Of a stretch of 64,000 nt of DNA, positions 1-14,300 are shown one piece after another. Both the position numbers and the translations under genes were made by a program. This DNA is from Stichopus chloronotus (lineage: Eukaryota; Echinodermata; Holothuroidea; Aspidochirotida; Stichopodidae). Position 1 is the stretch's first letter. Every line of letters starts with the position of its first letter. Where the stretch lies: assembly GCA_021234535.1 (NCBI GenBank), contig CM037840.1, forward strand, positions 10,394,643 through 10,458,642, read 5' to 3'. The notes beneath the pieces are model-generated. The model was not told where the DNA came from. It saw only the letters and a list, made by a program, of their open reading frames with translations, and did not search any database.

Positions 1-2300
1 CATTGTTGATGCTGGTAGTCTCTCATGGTCATGTATTATCAGGAGGAAGTCATGACCATGATAGCAATCCTCTGCCTCTCCCCTCCTCCACACCCACCCC
101 TTCCCATCTGTCTAAAAGTGTACTTCCATACCAGTCCCCGACCTTTGAACGTCACCTGCAGGGTTTATATGTCAATATGGGCACCAGCATCGATAGACAG
201 TACCGTAGTCGCAAGGATTCAGCTACACCTCTGGTGCACATTTGCACCTGTGGCACTTTCAACTCACCACCCTGTTACAATGCTCATAAAAATTTGGATT
301 GTGTTGCACCCAGTGTGGAAGCACTGAATTCCAATCCTTACTTATCTGTCTCAACGTGACAAGTGCACTCCTATCTACCACGCCAAGAGTACTCAGTTAT
401 CTCCGACATTACCTTAAACACAATCTGGTTTAGTACCAAACTAGCCCTCTCCCTCATTCTACCATCCTTCGTGATAGGAGTGTGGAAGTCCTGCCATATT
501 TCAGGATCATCAGAATTATCTTCTTACAATTTGCACCTTCATCTGGTGTGCCAATTAGCTTGACTCGCTGTCATGTTTTGAACTGTTTTAAGGAACTGAA
601 ACAAAAGATGTTCAGTGTAATGCCTCCATGTATTTAATGTCCTCCTTACCGGTGTTTCAAGGCATTTCTCTTCAGCTAATTCTGAACTCTAAACTGAATT
701 TTGGTTGCTACTCATAATAAACTGGTGGGTTAAATTGACTCCCTTTGTATCGTTCAACCTATACAGCAGGCTTCCTCAGCTAAAGCTGATCGATGAAGTG
801 CCTCATGGCATACTGATTTTGATGTCTGTAATGTGCCACTGATCGTCACCCAGGGGGATCGTGGGGTATCATATGTGACATCCCCTTCCTCTTATAATCC
901 TTGAGTATTTTGTGTTGCAGAAAACCTAGAGGCTTTAATACAAAACGGATGCAAACCTAGGTTTCCGCAAAATGTACGTTGCTTTGGTAAATTATCTCAG
1001 TTTTGAGGTAACTTTCAAAATATTTTCTTTTTGGTACAATAGTCTCTTTCAATATTCCTGGAGGAGTTTTCATTTGTTCCACTCCAAACCATGTCCCATG
1101 CACAGTGAAACATTTTTGACAGTTTATTCTTTCAACCAAAATTCAGTGTCACTTTTCTGTCATTTATACCGTTCCATGACAATTAAGAGATGGTTAATAA
1201 GGAAACTTGCGATGGAAAATATCAGTGTGATGTTTTGTCTTCTTTTTTTCTCAGTTTTTTATTATTTTGACAATTGTGTGTTTCACCATTTTGATTGTGT
1301 ATAGAGGTTGAATTAATTTCATATTCATTGTAGTGTGCTGTTTTCAACAAGAAAGTATATTCAATTACACATTGTATGTAGACTGTGCGTTACAAGTGTA
1401 AAACACTTTCGTTAGCAGATCCACCGGCATTGCTATCCATCCGCTTAACGACTGGAAACCCATCTTCTTCGGTGCTTTTATGGAAGCCTCCAACTGCCAT
1501 GTAACCACCCATAAATCACGGGAGTAATCACTGTGCAACCTGAGAAGAGTTTTCTCTGCGGCATGAAATGAGTTTTGCCAGATTGAACCTACCTACGCTC
1601 ATCCGTCTCTCAGGGATGGACACAGACAGCTTGATAGGATTCTTGTTGACTGAAGTGGAATGTCTTCATTTCCATGTGAACTGTATTCAGTTTCCATGCA
1701 GTGTCTATAATCACACGTACTTATTTGACGTAAATCCTTTTTTCTTCGTTTCAAAGTGTCGTTGAAGACTTAATTTGTGTGAAATGTTATAGGGGATATA
1801 TGCAACTGTTTACGCATGTACGGACCCAACATGAGTCTGTGCGGGCACTCATAGAGAGGACCATTGGTGGGACCCTGCTTATGGGCCCAAGTTTAGTTAT
1901 GGGCCCAAGTTTAGTTATGGGCCCAAGTTTAGTTATGGGCCCAAGGTTAGTTATGGTTGATCCTATAAGGAACAAGATGAACAAATATGCATTGTTTATT
2001 TTGAGCCAAGTATGGGGGTATTAAACCAGTGTAAAAGAATAAAATTTTGAATTTATGAATTCTCTAATCCTAATTTATGAAGGCTTTCTTTGAGTATTGC
2101 TGGTAAATGTCAACAAATCATTGTTTTCTTTTTTTTTTTTTCAATGCTCACTTGTCTGCCCTGTGACAATGAAACAGAATAAAAAAATAAGTGTCCTGCA
2201 CTACAGTAAACATCACTTGTATCACTTCACTGATGCAGTAAAACTTTCATTTTGTAAACAGAGGTTTAACTCTCTTTTCCTTTACATTTTGATCCTTCAG
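1..2300 (+). other. SULF intron, no recognised exon
   Basis: This is the sequence upstream of the first recognised SULF exon. I looked for the preceding exon, which should encode the family's HAAPHGPED-type segment, and did not find it, so it probably lies further left. Two overlapping open frames at 3-359 have no recognisable content. An 18-bp tandem repeat is at 1881-1952. Confidence 0.6.
1881..1952. repeat. 18-bp tandem repeat, 4 copies
   Basis: Four head-to-tail copies of ATGGGCCCAAGTTTAGTT. The fourth differs by one base (AAGGTTAGTT). Each unit carries an ApaI-type GGGCCC palindrome. It sits in the SULF intron upstream of exon 2301. Confidence 0.97.
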
Positions 2301-5300
2301 AACGCCGTCTTGGAATTACGGCCCCAACGACGACAAGCACTGGCTGGTCCAGTACACTCCACTGATGTCCCCGTTGAAACAGAATTTTACAGACGCCCTC
2401 CAAAGAAAGAGACTCCTGACCCTGCTGTCGGTAGACGATGCGGTCGACAAGGTACACCCGCAGCTGCTTACTGTCAACAGAGGGCGCTGTTTTCAGTAGA
2501 GCAAATGGCACTCACCTTTTGCTACAAGTTTAACAAGTAACAGATAAGACAGTTTTATGACAAGTGATAATTATGTATGAAGTCATCAAAACAGTGTAGT
2601 ACAGTTACTTTTAGTTCTACCTAATAAGGTAGTAATTCTCACATGTAGTTAAGTAGGGATGTTTTGACCAGTTCAGTCTTCCTTTAGCCTATATATGATG
2701 TTGGTTAAATATGTAATCTGGCAGCATTTACTAATTAACAAGCAATCCTAGGTAGTGAACTACTCTCGTAGTCATAGTGTATTTTGATATACATCTTTAT
2801 AACCAAATGATCAGAGAATGACCAGTAATTAAGATATGACTGACTATTATGAAATTTTAAATTGTAAATCTTAGCGATATGTAGTTTCAAGTCTTGATAT
2901 AAATAATCCTGTGTTGCTTGCATTCAGAGTAATTGTTGTTGGTGTCATGTAAAAGATTTTCTGCAATCATGGGAAATCTGGCAGAGTACTGAAAGTTTGG
3001 AAAGTTATTTCAGGGCCTGGAGAAAGTTTTCAGAGTTTTTCGGAGGAGGCAAAGCAGAAAGCTGTTTGAGCTCACTGGTACATGTGACGTGGCTGTCGAT
3101 CATATTGTCCATTACAAAAGTTTTTCAAGGGGGAGAACAGGAAATTTTTACTGGGACTTCACCTCCTTGGGCTTCCCTTGACCACAGGCTTGCAATAGTA
3201 CCAGTCATGTTGATGTCTCTAAAATTTAAAAGGACCTCACTAGAGGATCGACAACTGTTTCTGTAATGCCATATCAATATGGAACATTCGATACTGAAGT
3301 CCATCAAAGCCAGAAATTGTGAGTTTCCAAATTATCGTTTTGTTTTGTTTTGTTTGTTTGTTTGTTTTTTATTTTGTTTTTGAAAGGTTTGTAGAGAGTT
3401 AGATGCTATGGGTGAACTGGACAACACTTACATCTTGTACACATCGGACCACGGATATCATCTAGGGCAGTTTGGGATTCTCAAGGGGAAGTCCCTACCA
3501 TACGACTTTGATATACGGGTGCCATTTTACTTGCGAGGACCTGCTGTGCCTCCAAATATTAGGTGAAGTAACCTAGTACTTATTTGCTCCTTCTTTTTTT
3601 TTTTTTTGAAGGGGGGGGAAGGATTTACATCATCCGGAACGTCTTAAAGTTGAGCGTGCCAGCGGTCGCTCAACCAAACATCACAACTAATTTTCCTAAG
3701 GCACGTTTCCCTTCGGGTGTGGGTCAGTTGTTGAGGAGGAGCAAATAACAAATGATTAAAAATGTCCCAATGTTTGATTTGAATTTTAATATTGCATTTG
3801 GTTAGGAGAAATTTTCCATGGGAAAAGTTGAAAGGTTTTGGATAATTAAGCAGGGGCAGTTACATCCTCCCTCAAAAAAAAAAAAATTTTCAAATGATAA
3901 TTTACCATTCACCCTTTAAAGTTGAAGACACCAGATCTCAAAGTGAAGAGTGAATTGATGCCTTTAACAAGGCTTGAGAAGTACCTTTTCCTGCAATCAG
4001 GGACGCCCTTTTGGCAAAAGATTTCTCGGTGCGCTAGAGCTACGTACATCCCAACCGATGGTGGCGCTACACATAGATGGTGCAACATGAATTAGCACCC
4101 CCCCCCACTCCCTCCCTTCACAAATAATGCCTCTAGAACAGCAACTACATGTGGTTTAAGTAAAATAGTCAGGGGTTTTCATGATATTTAAGCAATGTAA
4201 TATACAGCTGATTACACATGTAACCTGTGTGGTTAGTTGGCACCCAAATAGAGTCCCCAGAAGTCACCAAATACTGTGCTGAGGTCTGTTTCACACACTT
4301 AAATCAGTAGTAAGTCAGAGTATTTGCCACCTGCACAGATGTCTTTTGTCAGCCTAGTTCAGCCCAAAGGTCAACGTTATTGTCCTTCATTCTCTCTCTC
4401 TGCAGAGTACCTAACGTAGTTCTGAACATCGACATCGCCACCACGCTGCTCGACATCGCCGGCGCTGAGATTCCTACCTACATGGACGGGGTGTCTCTCC
4501 TCAAGTTATTTTTACCACGGTCCAAGTAAGATATTTCTCTCCCCCCCCCCCACAAATTTCTTGAAAGCGATTGGGACGGATCACTTTGACAATGTTTGGA
4601 CATTTATGTTTTGGCTGATCATCCACCGAGAGGGATATTTATTGCTGTCACAACAAACAGTGCCAGGTCAAGATCAGAGAGATGCAGAAGTTATGAGGCA
4701 TTGAAAGATTTTAATAAAATTTAGGAGACGAAAGAGAAATTGGCCAAAATTAACCACTATTGTTGAAAGGAATTACTTACTCTCTGAGAGAAAGTCATCT
4801 TGATAAAGTTAATGTCGGCTGCATTCTTTGATGTTGCCTTCATCGCCAGCTCAGTGGTAATGCCGCTAATGTTGAACTGACGTTCCTTTGCTTGTTGATT
4901 TCTCAATTTGATCTCATAAAAATACAATTGTAATCTTTATTGTTGGGTGTTTCTCTGTTTAATGTTGTCTTTCTTTGAATGTGGCTTGAAAACAAAAATC
5001 TGGTGTGTCTGAAATTTCTCTGTTGTGAAATACCTTGATGATAGCCTTCTCTCACTGGGGAAAATGTTGTTGAAACTCACTATCTAATGTTTGTAATATT
5101 TTGACTGGTTTCCTTCAGCTTGCTCTCAATAACCTCCTCACCATTGATCAGAACCGACTTGAGAGATGATTTTAGGTGACACATAAAAGAATGTTACTTC
5201 TAAGGGATCATAAAATGGTACAATAGAAGAATTGATCAGAGGGTGGGGGGGAAAAAAATTATCTGCAGGTCTGTCATTGTAATGTTCTTGCCATAAGACA

Positions 5301-8300
5301 TTGGAACTCTGTGAAACGATGAATCTGTAAAAATGAAATTTGCAAATGAGTACCACAAAACACATGTCAAAGATTCAACAACGTTCTTGGTAGGTATTGC
5401 TTCATGTGAGTGTCGAAACTTGTTGGCCATTTAAGTTTATAGACATTTAGGCTTTATTGCCCTTCAGGCATACTTGCAGCGAGTAACATAATTCATGAAT
5501 GTCCTGTCCAATTTAATTCAATGCTGTTCACGAAAATTTGTTACTTTGCAACCATCACAGCTACGTTTAGTCACACACTTGCAACATCCTCAGTGTGTCT
5601 CTTATTCTGATACAATCACATTGTTTACGTTTTATTGTCCCCCCTGCATGTCACGGAATCTGTTGTGAATCGATTTTTATGTTGATTCTAAGTGACGTCA
5701 AGTGAATAAATATGTCAAGTCGCTGTTACCACGCCATGGACAATAAAAATACAACGAGGCAGCAGGTATAGGGACACTATGACATCAGTGGTACACTAAG
5801 ACATCTTAGGTACACTGTGACGGATACAGTGAAGTGGTTTTAACACTATTACTACAAAGGTACACTGATGTTGTAGTACACATTGGCATCACAGGTACAC
5901 TGTGGAATTGTAGGTACACTATGACATCACTGGTATGCTATGACATCATAAGTACCTTATAACATCAATGGTATGCTATGACATCATAGCTACACTATGC
6001 CATCATAGGTACAATATGACATCATGATATTAGTTATGTTGCTGTGATATCAGAATATACTCTGACACTTTAGGGAGATGATAATTCTTTGCTCCCTTTC
6101 TTATTGTGAGACCAGCTTCACTGACCAGTTTTACCTGACTCCGGTGTTTGCAGTGGTGGTGGTGGTGAAAGGGGATGAGTTATGAGAGGAATAATAAGAT
6201 GGATAAGAGGACGGACTCAGTGTTGCAATGTCTGGAGAAAATGAGCTTAATTACCATGCTACACAAATATAGCCAAGCTTTGTGATGTTTTAAAATGTCT
6301 CTCTTCTGGAAAAGTAAAATATTTTGCTGTATTTGACATCTTGCTCAGTTTACCGAGAATCGATAAGTTTTTACAGTTTACCACACACACACATGGGCTT
6401 CATCACTTAACATCTTTCTGTGCTTTGTTAAGTGCTAAACTTGAAAAGAGGAAAGAATTTGGCCAAGTGAATTCAGACATCCAGATTAAAGTTTAATGAC
6501 CAGATCTTAATTACTTTTGGAACTAACCATTCTTAACAATTTGCCTACGACTGTTGACACCTAGCTGCAGTGGTCAGATAAAAAAAACTGCTTGATTCTT
6601 TGAGATGAAGAAAAGATTCTCTGACCCCCCTGTCTCTTCGTATTTTTGTCAGTTACGAGTACTGTTTTGAAGTTGTGATACTCATTAGGTACGAATGAAT
6701 ATGTAACAGATATGCTGCACAAAGAAATATTTTGAACATTTCCATCAAATTTGATGTAAATCCACAGGCATTAAATTATCCACCTTTAGCCACTTTCTGA
6801 CATGCGTAAGTTGTTCTCTTTCAACGTAATTTAATAAATTTTAAAAATAACGTAATTTTGTCATGGACGAATATGTTGTTGTCGTTGAAATGATGTTTAT
6901 TGCCGCTCTAGAGATCTTCCTTTCCAATTCAGGGCATAGATTTTCTCAGTCCTTACATTTTATAGGTGAAAAGTCATGAAAGTAATCGTATTTATATTTT
7001 CTCCTCCTCATTTCCTTTTAGTTATAGAGTTCACCATAAAACAAAGAGATGGAAGTACAAAGGAGCGGAAGAATGGAGGGATTCCTTTATGGTTGAAAGG
7101 AGGTGAGCGGTTTCAATTAGAGCCATTAAAAATGCAGTACTTGTTCTTCTTTCACACCTACATCGAGAAAAAAAGGAGGGGTTCCTTTGACCGGTGACGT
7201 TCAGAAAATGTTCGATGAGGTTTACAAGTTCTTTTAGATATATTTATTTTACAAGCTTATTAGGGATAGAAAGTTTAAAATCACTGAAAACCTAACACAC
7301 CATATCTCACAAGTGAGTATTGTTAACGTCTCAAAGCCATAATAACTCCAAGAGCAGATTACTCCAAAGATTTGATTCCTTGATGTTTTGATGTTTTGGA
7401 TTAATCCTTCATCCTTTCCTTCTTTGGGGCCATAGTCACCATCACCTGATGTCATAAAGAATAATTTCTTCACTCTTTTCTTAACTGGGGCACTGTCGGC
7501 AGAGTCTGCTATCACAGAGCCCTGAGCCAAAAAAGACGTTTTCAAGTTGCATATGTGTCGTCGATGTCATGTCCTTTGGAAAAGCTTGTAATGAAAACTC
7601 TAGCAATCTCAAGACAATGCACAATGCATATTACTAAAATGATCACCAATTATTTGGCACAATGCATTTTGGACTATTGACTAGACAAAAGTTCTGCAAT
7701 TTTTGGTTATTTTATTATTTCATGTCTTTTCGATCAGTCGCTCCCCAGAAGACGTCAAAAGGTTGATACAGCGACAGCTCAAAATAGGATCTAACGGCAT
7801 CGCAGAAAAGTGTAGAAGCGATGAATACCAAACGCCTTGCAAGAAAGGACAGGTAACTCATTAACCACTTTCCCATCCTGCTGGCCAATCTCTACCCCTC
7901 CTGCCCCCCCCCCCCCCATCTCTTTCTCATACCTGATATGGATCTATTGGTTATTTCACCTTCTGTAGTGTGTTGTGAACAGTGACTCTATTGTATGTCA
8001 CAGCATAGTCTAACCACGGAGGTTCTACAAGGGTAGAGTGACAATGAAATGTAATTTGATAAATGGTGTAATGTATTGGTGATTGAATTTCATTAAGTCA
8101 AGGCCGTAGCTATGGGGGGCTTGGGTAGACATGGGGGAACATGGGCAGGGGGGCACATCCCAAGGAAAATTCCAGAGTAGGAATCTGTTTTATGCAATAT
8201 AAAGATACAATAAATGGAAAATTCCAGTTTACATATATATTTCTGTGTAGTTAATTAATTTAAAAATATGGTAAAAATAGCCAAATTTTACATATGAGCC

Positions 8301-11300
8301 TTTTTGTCTGCACACCAATGCTTCTGCAGGAGAAATTTTGTGAAAGGGACGACACCGGCAGGTGGGTCATCAGGAAATGTCTGTCTTACGTCTGCGACTG
8401 CGAAGACGAAGAAGATTCGGGAGAGAGACAAAACAACAGGAGAACATCAAAGGAAAGACAAAGAAAACACATGAAGAGGCGAAACAAGAAAGGTCAGTCG
8501 CTCAGTGAATTTCGTGGATGACGGCATTGCCTGAATCATTTCTTCACCTGATCGTGATGGGGTTCAGTTTACATGAACAGTTGGTCACTGGTAATTTGGT
8601 AGAGCAGTGGTACTTGTTCCTCCACCCTATGTGGCCATTGTGGCCAATTGAGTCCCCTTTGTAAGAGAAGAATGCTTGTAAAGGGTTAGATTAAGTGGGT
8701 CCTAATTGGAACTTTGTGTACCACTTATAGAGCAGAAAGTGTTTTGGAGTAGTGCATGTTTAGGGCCAGTGAGTGTTTACAAGCAGTAAGTGTTTAAGAG
8801 TAGTAAGTTTGTTGGAGCAGTGTAAAGTATTAAGAAGAAGGAGGTCCTGTGGATCAGTAAGTGTTTAGATGCAGTAAGTGTTTTGAAGCAGTGAGTATTT
8901 AGAACCAGGAAGTTCATGTGAAGCAATTCCATGTTTTGAAGCAGTATGTGTTCAGGAGCTAGTTGGCAGGGGTCAACAAACAAAACTAAAGGTGTTGAAG
9001 TAAATTTGAAATGAACTAATAGTAAAGATGAAATCTAGTTTCTCTTCAAGTCACCAGATTTGACAAGCAAAGATTAAATGAAGCTAGACACCTAAGCATG
9101 GAGTAGAGGGGGTGGGAGGGGGTTTGAAAATAAATCAAGTTTGGAACCAGCAGTTTATTGAAAAAAGGACTCTAGTCAGTGCAACACACTGGATGATACC
9201 TCGTTAGACGTCCGGTTGGTAGCAACGTAGATATCCTTTGCTCAAATGTTTTTACCTTTTTTCTATATCGTGACACGTTTCCTGCAGTGCCACTTTGAAA
9301 TGTCAAATTTTTGGAATATCTACGCACTTATTTTGAGTGGGCAATTGCTATCAAAGATATTCTGTAATGTAATGAAAATTTTGAAATAGTTAAATTGTAA
9401 GATTATTCATGCACCTCTCGCTATTGCAGTCAGACCTGGCAGGACCTTTCAGCGTCCCAGGCGCGCCTCCGATAAGAAGCTAGCACTCAGCGGGGTACCA
9501 ATGTGCTGGGTGGAGAAGAAAATTGTCAAGTGTAGCCAAGAGGTAAACTGCTTGTTGTGTAAGAATTCATGAGAAAATAGAATTTGTTCATATTTAGACA
9601 ATTGTGAATGGATACAGAGTACAAATTTCAGTTATCTTTGGCTCATATGGAATCAGTCCACTCTTTTTATCGTCCTTCAGAGAGCAAATTAATATATGCA
9701 TGAGTGCCTCTCACCGTGCGGATTTCCCTCTCTAAGGAAATAGTTTTAGGAATTATCTTTGACACTGTGATTATGAAATGTATGGCTAGGAACTTTCAGG
9801 TAGAATTTGCAAGACACATTTCAGTACAGAATGCTATCGGATTTTCAAAAACTTAAAAGTGTCTTTAACCAATCACAAAGGTTTCCAGGCTGCATCATTC
9901 CAGAGGCTGTTGCAATCCAATTTTGAGTTCAGCACTTTAAGGTTTGACAAGCAAGGTCGGGTGCAAAGGTATGGATGTTAAGGAATTGACCCAAAATTAA
10001 CGTACGATAATATTTAAATCATTAAATTAACAGATGAATTCAAGTACTGAGAATCTGTGATGATGCTGGGGCAGATTTCATATTTTCACCCTTTAATACT
10101 TAATTACAATCTGACAACTGATTGTGTACTTTCATAGTATGATGCTTAACCTTATAAAGTTCAGTTATTCAATTGAACTAAACCTTTGTTTCCTTGAAGA
10201 TGCCTCAACCTATAAAAAGTGGATTCAGTATTTTTAACACTGAAGTGTGAATGAGTAAAGGCAACAAGTAGAAGAAAAAATGATAATGCTCTGGTTATGC
10301 TTCACATCCTAATTTGTTTCTGACCCGTCAGGTGATGTTACCAGATGACTGATATTTGCCTCTGATGTATAAAGATCCACTTGTGTTTTATCTGTAAAAA
10401 GCCTAAAACTTTTCACCTAGATGAAAAAAAAAAAAACTTTTAATTTCTTTTCACCTAGAAATAAATTCATGTTATTCTCTTTTCTTTTTTTTTGCACTGG
10501 AATGACTGGAGTTTGTTTCATAAACTACAATGGTACCCATCTTTACGAATCTTCGCATCCACTTCTCCTCAGGTTCTACTCGAAGACAGCGTAATCGAAG
10601 CCCAGGAGAGGCTGGTCAAAGCACATCTCAGACTCTACCGCAGGCACATCACCGATCTGAAGCACATCCACAAATACCTCAAGAAAGCGAAGGGTGCAAA
10701 CCTTATCCCATTTCCAGAGGCTCCCAGATCGGGCCTGAATGTCTCCAGCAGGGGTGGCAAAAGAAGGAGATGCATGTGTGAGAATATAGATGAAGATGAA
10801 GAACTGCCATTGGATGAAAATCTACAACTTCACCACAGCCGAAGCAGGTAAAAGTCAGTTTGGTGATAATGACATTAGACCTTGCATTCATCTCCTCACT
10901 GTATCGTAGTGTTTTTCATGGTAGCATTGCAAAAAATAAAAATATTTAATTCTAAGAAAATAAGAAATGTTCCTACTTATTTCATGTTTAATATTTCCAA
11001 GTTATTGCAAATAGTACTCAAGAACCACATACCTTTCATACAAGGCAAGTAAGGTCTAATTATTCATCAAAATAGTTGAAAGGTAATTGTCATGACTATA
11101 AATTCACATGTCCCTTCATACAACAAGTGCATATAGCAGGTGCTGGTAGTTCATACCTAGACAACATCACATGAACATTTCATCTGCTGCTTGCCCGATA
11201 GCTGCAGTCACCTGGAAGGTGCTAGCGGGAGGCCACATTTGGCCATCCTTTCGGTCGGTTGACCATCTATTTCATTGGCGATCAACCTGAGACACTTACT

Positions 11301-14300
11301 TATTGTCAGTATTCCGCCAAAAACTGTTTGACCTTTTTTGGAGGACCAAAAGCTCTTCTCACCAAACAGGGCTGGTAGTCAGCAAGTATGTTGCGTACTA
11401 ACTTGGTAGCCATTATCAAGAGTATTACCACCATAAGGTACAAACTTTTGTCAGTTTCAACGGTATCTTTACTAAATTTCCTCCTTTTTTTATAGCAAAG
11501 TATTGTTAATTTTCAAAAGCTTTGAGAGCACCCATTTCGCTCATAACTTATTTTACTTGAAGTCTATCACCACCTTTTGTGCCTGTTATGAACTACAAAT
11601 TCGTAGATCTGGATCAATAAATTCCACTTCCAGGAGGAGTTTGAACAGAAGGAGAAATACCAGAAAAGGAGGTAAATCCAGGGAGAAGAAGGTTTTGATG
11701 CAAGAGGTTGGTTGTAAGGCTCCTGGCATGAGTTGCTTTTATCATGACAACACTCACTGGAAGACACCGCCTCTTTGGAATGGTAATCATCTGGCGATAT
11801 TTGCATTCCTTTTCTGATTAGCTCATTTGTTTACCATCTTTATTTTTTCAACATAATTCTCTCCTTATCTTACATTGCAATGGACTAATAAGCTTTATTG
11901 GTTAGGTGATATGTACCACGCATTGCAGTAAGTATAACAGTCCCGTACAATGCAGACTGACAAGTTGCATAAAAAAGTTTTAAAAAAAAAAAAAAGAAAA
12001 TCGTGGTAATATTGTTCATTACGATAGGGTACGATGTATCATGCTGTTTCTGTATTTGTTTTGATTTAGATGAGCCAGTTTGTGCCTGTACCAACAACCA
12101 GAACAATTCCTATTGGTGTATCAGAACCATCAACAGCACTCACAACTTTCTATACTGCGAGTTACGTCACCGGTTTCTTGGAATACTTTGATATGAGGCC
12201 ATCCAAGGATCCATTCCAGGTGAGGAGATCACATGATCAAACCGGTATGGTCAAAACACAGAAGTATTCCCGATTACGTTATCAAACTGGTGTGGTCAGA
12301 ATGTAGAAATGTTTCCGATTATTTAATCAAACTGGTTTGTTCAGGCCCATGTAGATTTCTGGGGGCCAAATAGTGAAATGGGAATTGGGGGTTGGCTTCT
12401 TGGCACATGTGACATAATGTTGGTCATTTTTTCCCACCCCAAAGAAAACTTGTAGTGAAAATGATAATTTTAAGGGGACAGCGTATGGTCCGTGGATCCC
12501 TTGAATTGGCTACTGGTCTGATGGTCGCAAGTGACCTCAGGGCTACAACTCATCCTGGTCTCCTTTCTCTCTGCTTGTAAGCGTGTGTGCGTGCGTGTGT
12601 GGGTGCGTGTGTGGGTGCGTGTGCATGAGGGTGTGCTGATGCATGTCTATCATCTCGCTATCACTGATGGCTCAAAGCATTCCACTACTCTCCCCCCTTT
12701 GACCCCTCCCCATGTCAGGGAAAATGGATTCCCTGCAAAACCTGTCCCCACCCACCCTATTGAGACCTGCACACACTACTGTTATTGAAAGTACTTTGGT
12801 CACTCACATTGTAAGCATTAGCAGGAGAATCTTGCATGACAACCCACATTTTTTTTTTGCTCTAAAGTTAACTCCAAAAAAGACTAAGACTGCATTGTGT
12901 TAACACTTTAAATTTCTCTAACACATATATTGTAACGACGTCTTGACATCAGTACCAGCCTGAGCACTTAGTGAGATTTGGAGACCCAATTAAGCTAGTA
13001 CAAATTCATAATGGAACAACATCATCATATAATGACAACAGCTAGAGATGAAAATGTCAAACAGCGCTTTCAACGGTAATTTCTACACCTTTGATCACAT
13101 TAATGCATGATAGCAACACAATTGAGAACGATTTTCGTATAGATCATTACAGCAATTGTTCTCAAATAACATTTCTCAGTGTATTATAAACAAAACCATC
13201 TTCCGTCCACTTACAAAGTTTTTCACTTAGGCATCACCAGGCAAGTAGCCACTGGGGGCTGGGCAGGGGCATGTGTGACCTAAAAAGAAAAACAATTTTC
13301 AAAGTTTTGTGCTGCTTTCTTGGAATGCAAATACAGGGAGAAAATGTGGAAATTTTGCAGCACCATTTTGCTTCTGAACACCCTTACAAAAGGTAAAAAA
13401 TTGTCAAAGGTGAGTCGGACACCCCCTCTCCTTAGACCCCTCCCTGGACCGGCAAAACTCCAACATTAATGTGCAACCCCCAAATTGGTTAGTCTGACTA
13501 TGGGCCTGGGCATCACATCTGGACAATGAAAGAATGCAGGAGCGAATGAAATCACTGATTGTATTCTGTTTTTCTATGTTTTCCTTTCTCTTTGCTTTTC
13601 GCAGTTAACAAATACAATAAAACAACTCCCAGACAACAACAAAAGCACTCTCAGCCGAGAAGTTAGGTTCATGAAGCTTTGCTACGGGATTAACCAGTGC
13701 ACGATGAACAGTACAGGGAAAGCCAGGGCACGGTCTCAACCAGTAGGTGAGACGTTATTGCTAGCAATGCAACAGACACAGTCTTATTATTGGTTTGTTT
13801 GCAGAATGGAAACATACTGCATTTTCAGACAGAAATAGGTAAGATCAATTCTTGCAGTAGCTTCTAGTGGGTATTGTAAATCTGTGACCAGCATACTTAG
13901 TGATCAGTATGAGGAATGGCAGCAAAATGTACCAGAGATGAAGTAAAGTGGTAGCCCTGGTGGTCGTGGTTGAGACTTCCAAAATCTCCAGAGAAGAACC
14001 AAAGTTTGTTTTCAAGGATGTCCCAGCTTGAGACAACCCAGATTTGGTAACTGCTTGAATCAAAGTAAGATTTTACTCACAATGTCTGAAACTATGTCTT
14101 GAAATGTGGCCATGAGTTTACTAACAGCACAATGCAAGTGACTTCTCGGTACAGTGGTCACGAAATAAGTCACAATACACTTTTTTAGCAGGACCAGTGA
14201 ATTTTGAAAAGGGTAACCATGTTTTGCATGTTAGTTGTCCTTTGGTCTAACAGATGAAGTTGGTAAAACTTGAACACTAAGTACACTATTATACATGGCA

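Noticed and set aside
3..563. Overlapping open frames at the left edge
   Set aside because: Three frames with no recognisable content; none matches the SULF exon expected upstream of 2301.
12162..12162. SULF as a decaying pseudogene
   Set aside because: All splice sites and every other exon are intact, and the same kind of single-base surplus occurs in neighbouring unrelated genes.
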